The notes under the pieces: generated by a model | What the model saw: only the letters and a program-made list of their open reading frames with translations | Database searches by the model: none | What the model was told of the DNA's origin: nothing | Part shown: positions 35,410 through 35,569 of the stretch, piece by piece | Numbering within the stretch: position 1 is the stretch's first letter | How the letters are laid out: each line of letters opens with the position of its first letter | From: CAZKNF01 sp964554105 | GTDB lineage: Bacteria > Bacteroidota > Rhodothermia > Rhodothermales > VXPQ01 | Length of the DNA stretch: 35,569 bases | Assembly (NCBI GenBank): GCA_964554105.1 | Contig: CAZKNF010000037.1 | Coordinates: 1 to 35,569, forward strand | Direction: 5' to 3' | Translations under genes and position numbers: made by a program

Positions 35410-35514
35410 GTCAAGAGGGCGCGCACGAAGTACGGCGTCTGCGCGTTCCACACCCATACGCCGGTCGGCGGATCGACCAGCGGCAAAGCTGCTATGAAGG
35501 AACGTGCTCGACAT
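35338..35514 (-). CDS. Leader peptide rich in Leu, Ile and Val (attenuation)
   Basis: A short frame (58 codons from ATG 35514; GTG 35523 or ATG 35457 are alternatives, the last giving 39 codons) that ends TAA at 35338. Its last 25 residues contain 7 Leu, 6 Ile and 2 Val, including LLIS twice, encoded by an exactly repeated 12 nt block, and finally LILITG. These are the three end products of the operon that follows. An in-frame TAA lies just upstream of the GTG. No strong Shine-Dalgarno site was found. The last branched-chain codon lies 15 nt before segment 2 of the attenuator, so a ribosome stalled there would leave segment 2 free. The N-terminal half is not recognised and may not be translated. 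Confidence 0.65.
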   Translation of the reverse strand: MSSTFLHSSFAAGRSADRRMGVERADAVLRARPLDGIDLLISGRVISVLLISLILITG

Positions 35515-35535
35515 TTCGTACACTTTTTATTGTGA

Positions 35536-35547
35536 GCTAAATTTAGC
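35536..35547. promoter_or_regulatory. Perfect palindrome upstream of the ilv-leu leader
   Basis: GCTAAATTTAGC is a perfect 12 bp palindrome, about 22 nt before the ATG of the leader peptide, in the AT-rich stretch where the operon promoter should lie. It could be a regulator site or contain a promoter element (TAAATTTA is one base from the Bacteroidota TAnnTTTG). A similar GCTAATTTTAG occurs at 6173-6183 upstream of parC. Confidence 0.35.
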
Positions 35548-35569
35548 CCAGTCTCGTTTGTTTTCCGTC

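Noticed and set aside
35326..35535. Plus-strand frame over the ilv leader
   Set aside because: Antisense to the Leu/Ile/Val-rich leader; no domain and no ribosome-binding site.

Overview
This is a bacterial chromosome segment of moderately high GC and very high coding density, made almost entirely of core metabolic genes. No rRNA, tRNA, CRISPR array, insertion sequence or phage gene was seen. The gene complement points, as inference only, to a Bacteroidota or Rhodothermota-type bacterium: a class of aconitase related to the Aquifex type, citramalate synthase, a secreted BNR-repeat protein, and GTG/TTG starts mixed with occasional strong Shine-Dalgarno sites. The exact lineage cannot be fixed from the window.

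Left part (1-9.8 kb): a truncated secreted BNR-repeat protein and an EamA-type transporter are divergently transcribed across a 328 bp gap. Then come minus-strand housekeeping genes, in transcription order purM, then plsY-gpsA-(AlbA_2 DNA-binding protein), then the type II topoisomerase pair A and B (parC/parE type).

Middle part (9.8-16.5 kb): an aconitase is coupled by a GTGA overlap to a squalene/phytoene-synthase-like protein that has lost most catalytic aspartates. Next are an enoyl-CoA hydratase lacking one of the two classical glutamates, a divergent Tat-signal LD-carboxypeptidase, and an Ada/AraC/AlkA fusion DNA-repair protein.

Right part (16.5-35.6 kb): an amino-acid biosynthesis supercluster on the minus strand, transcribed right to left: ilvB-ilvN-ilvC-leuB-leuA-leuC-leuD, then a promoter with an operator-like palindrome, then cimA-gltB-gltD-thrB-thrC. 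The ilv-leu genes make acetolactate-derived and isopropylmalate-pathway intermediates. CimA feeds citramalate into LeuCD/LeuB to give 2-oxobutyrate, a threonine-independent route to isoleucine. GltBD supplies glutamate for transamination. ilvD, ilvE and ilvA are not in the window.

The most interesting signal lies upstream of ilvB (35267-35514, minus strand). A short unannotated reading frame ends in a peptide tail in which 15 of the last 25 residues are Leu, Ile or Val. It is followed by RNA segments that can pair in mutually exclusive ways: segment 1 with 2 (10 perfect bp), segment 2 with 3 (10 bp with one G-U), and segment 3 with 4 (7 bp hairpin). This is the architecture of a classical ribosome-mediated branched-chain amino-acid attenuator, but the final hairpin lacks a U tract, so the output step may differ from the enterobacterial model.
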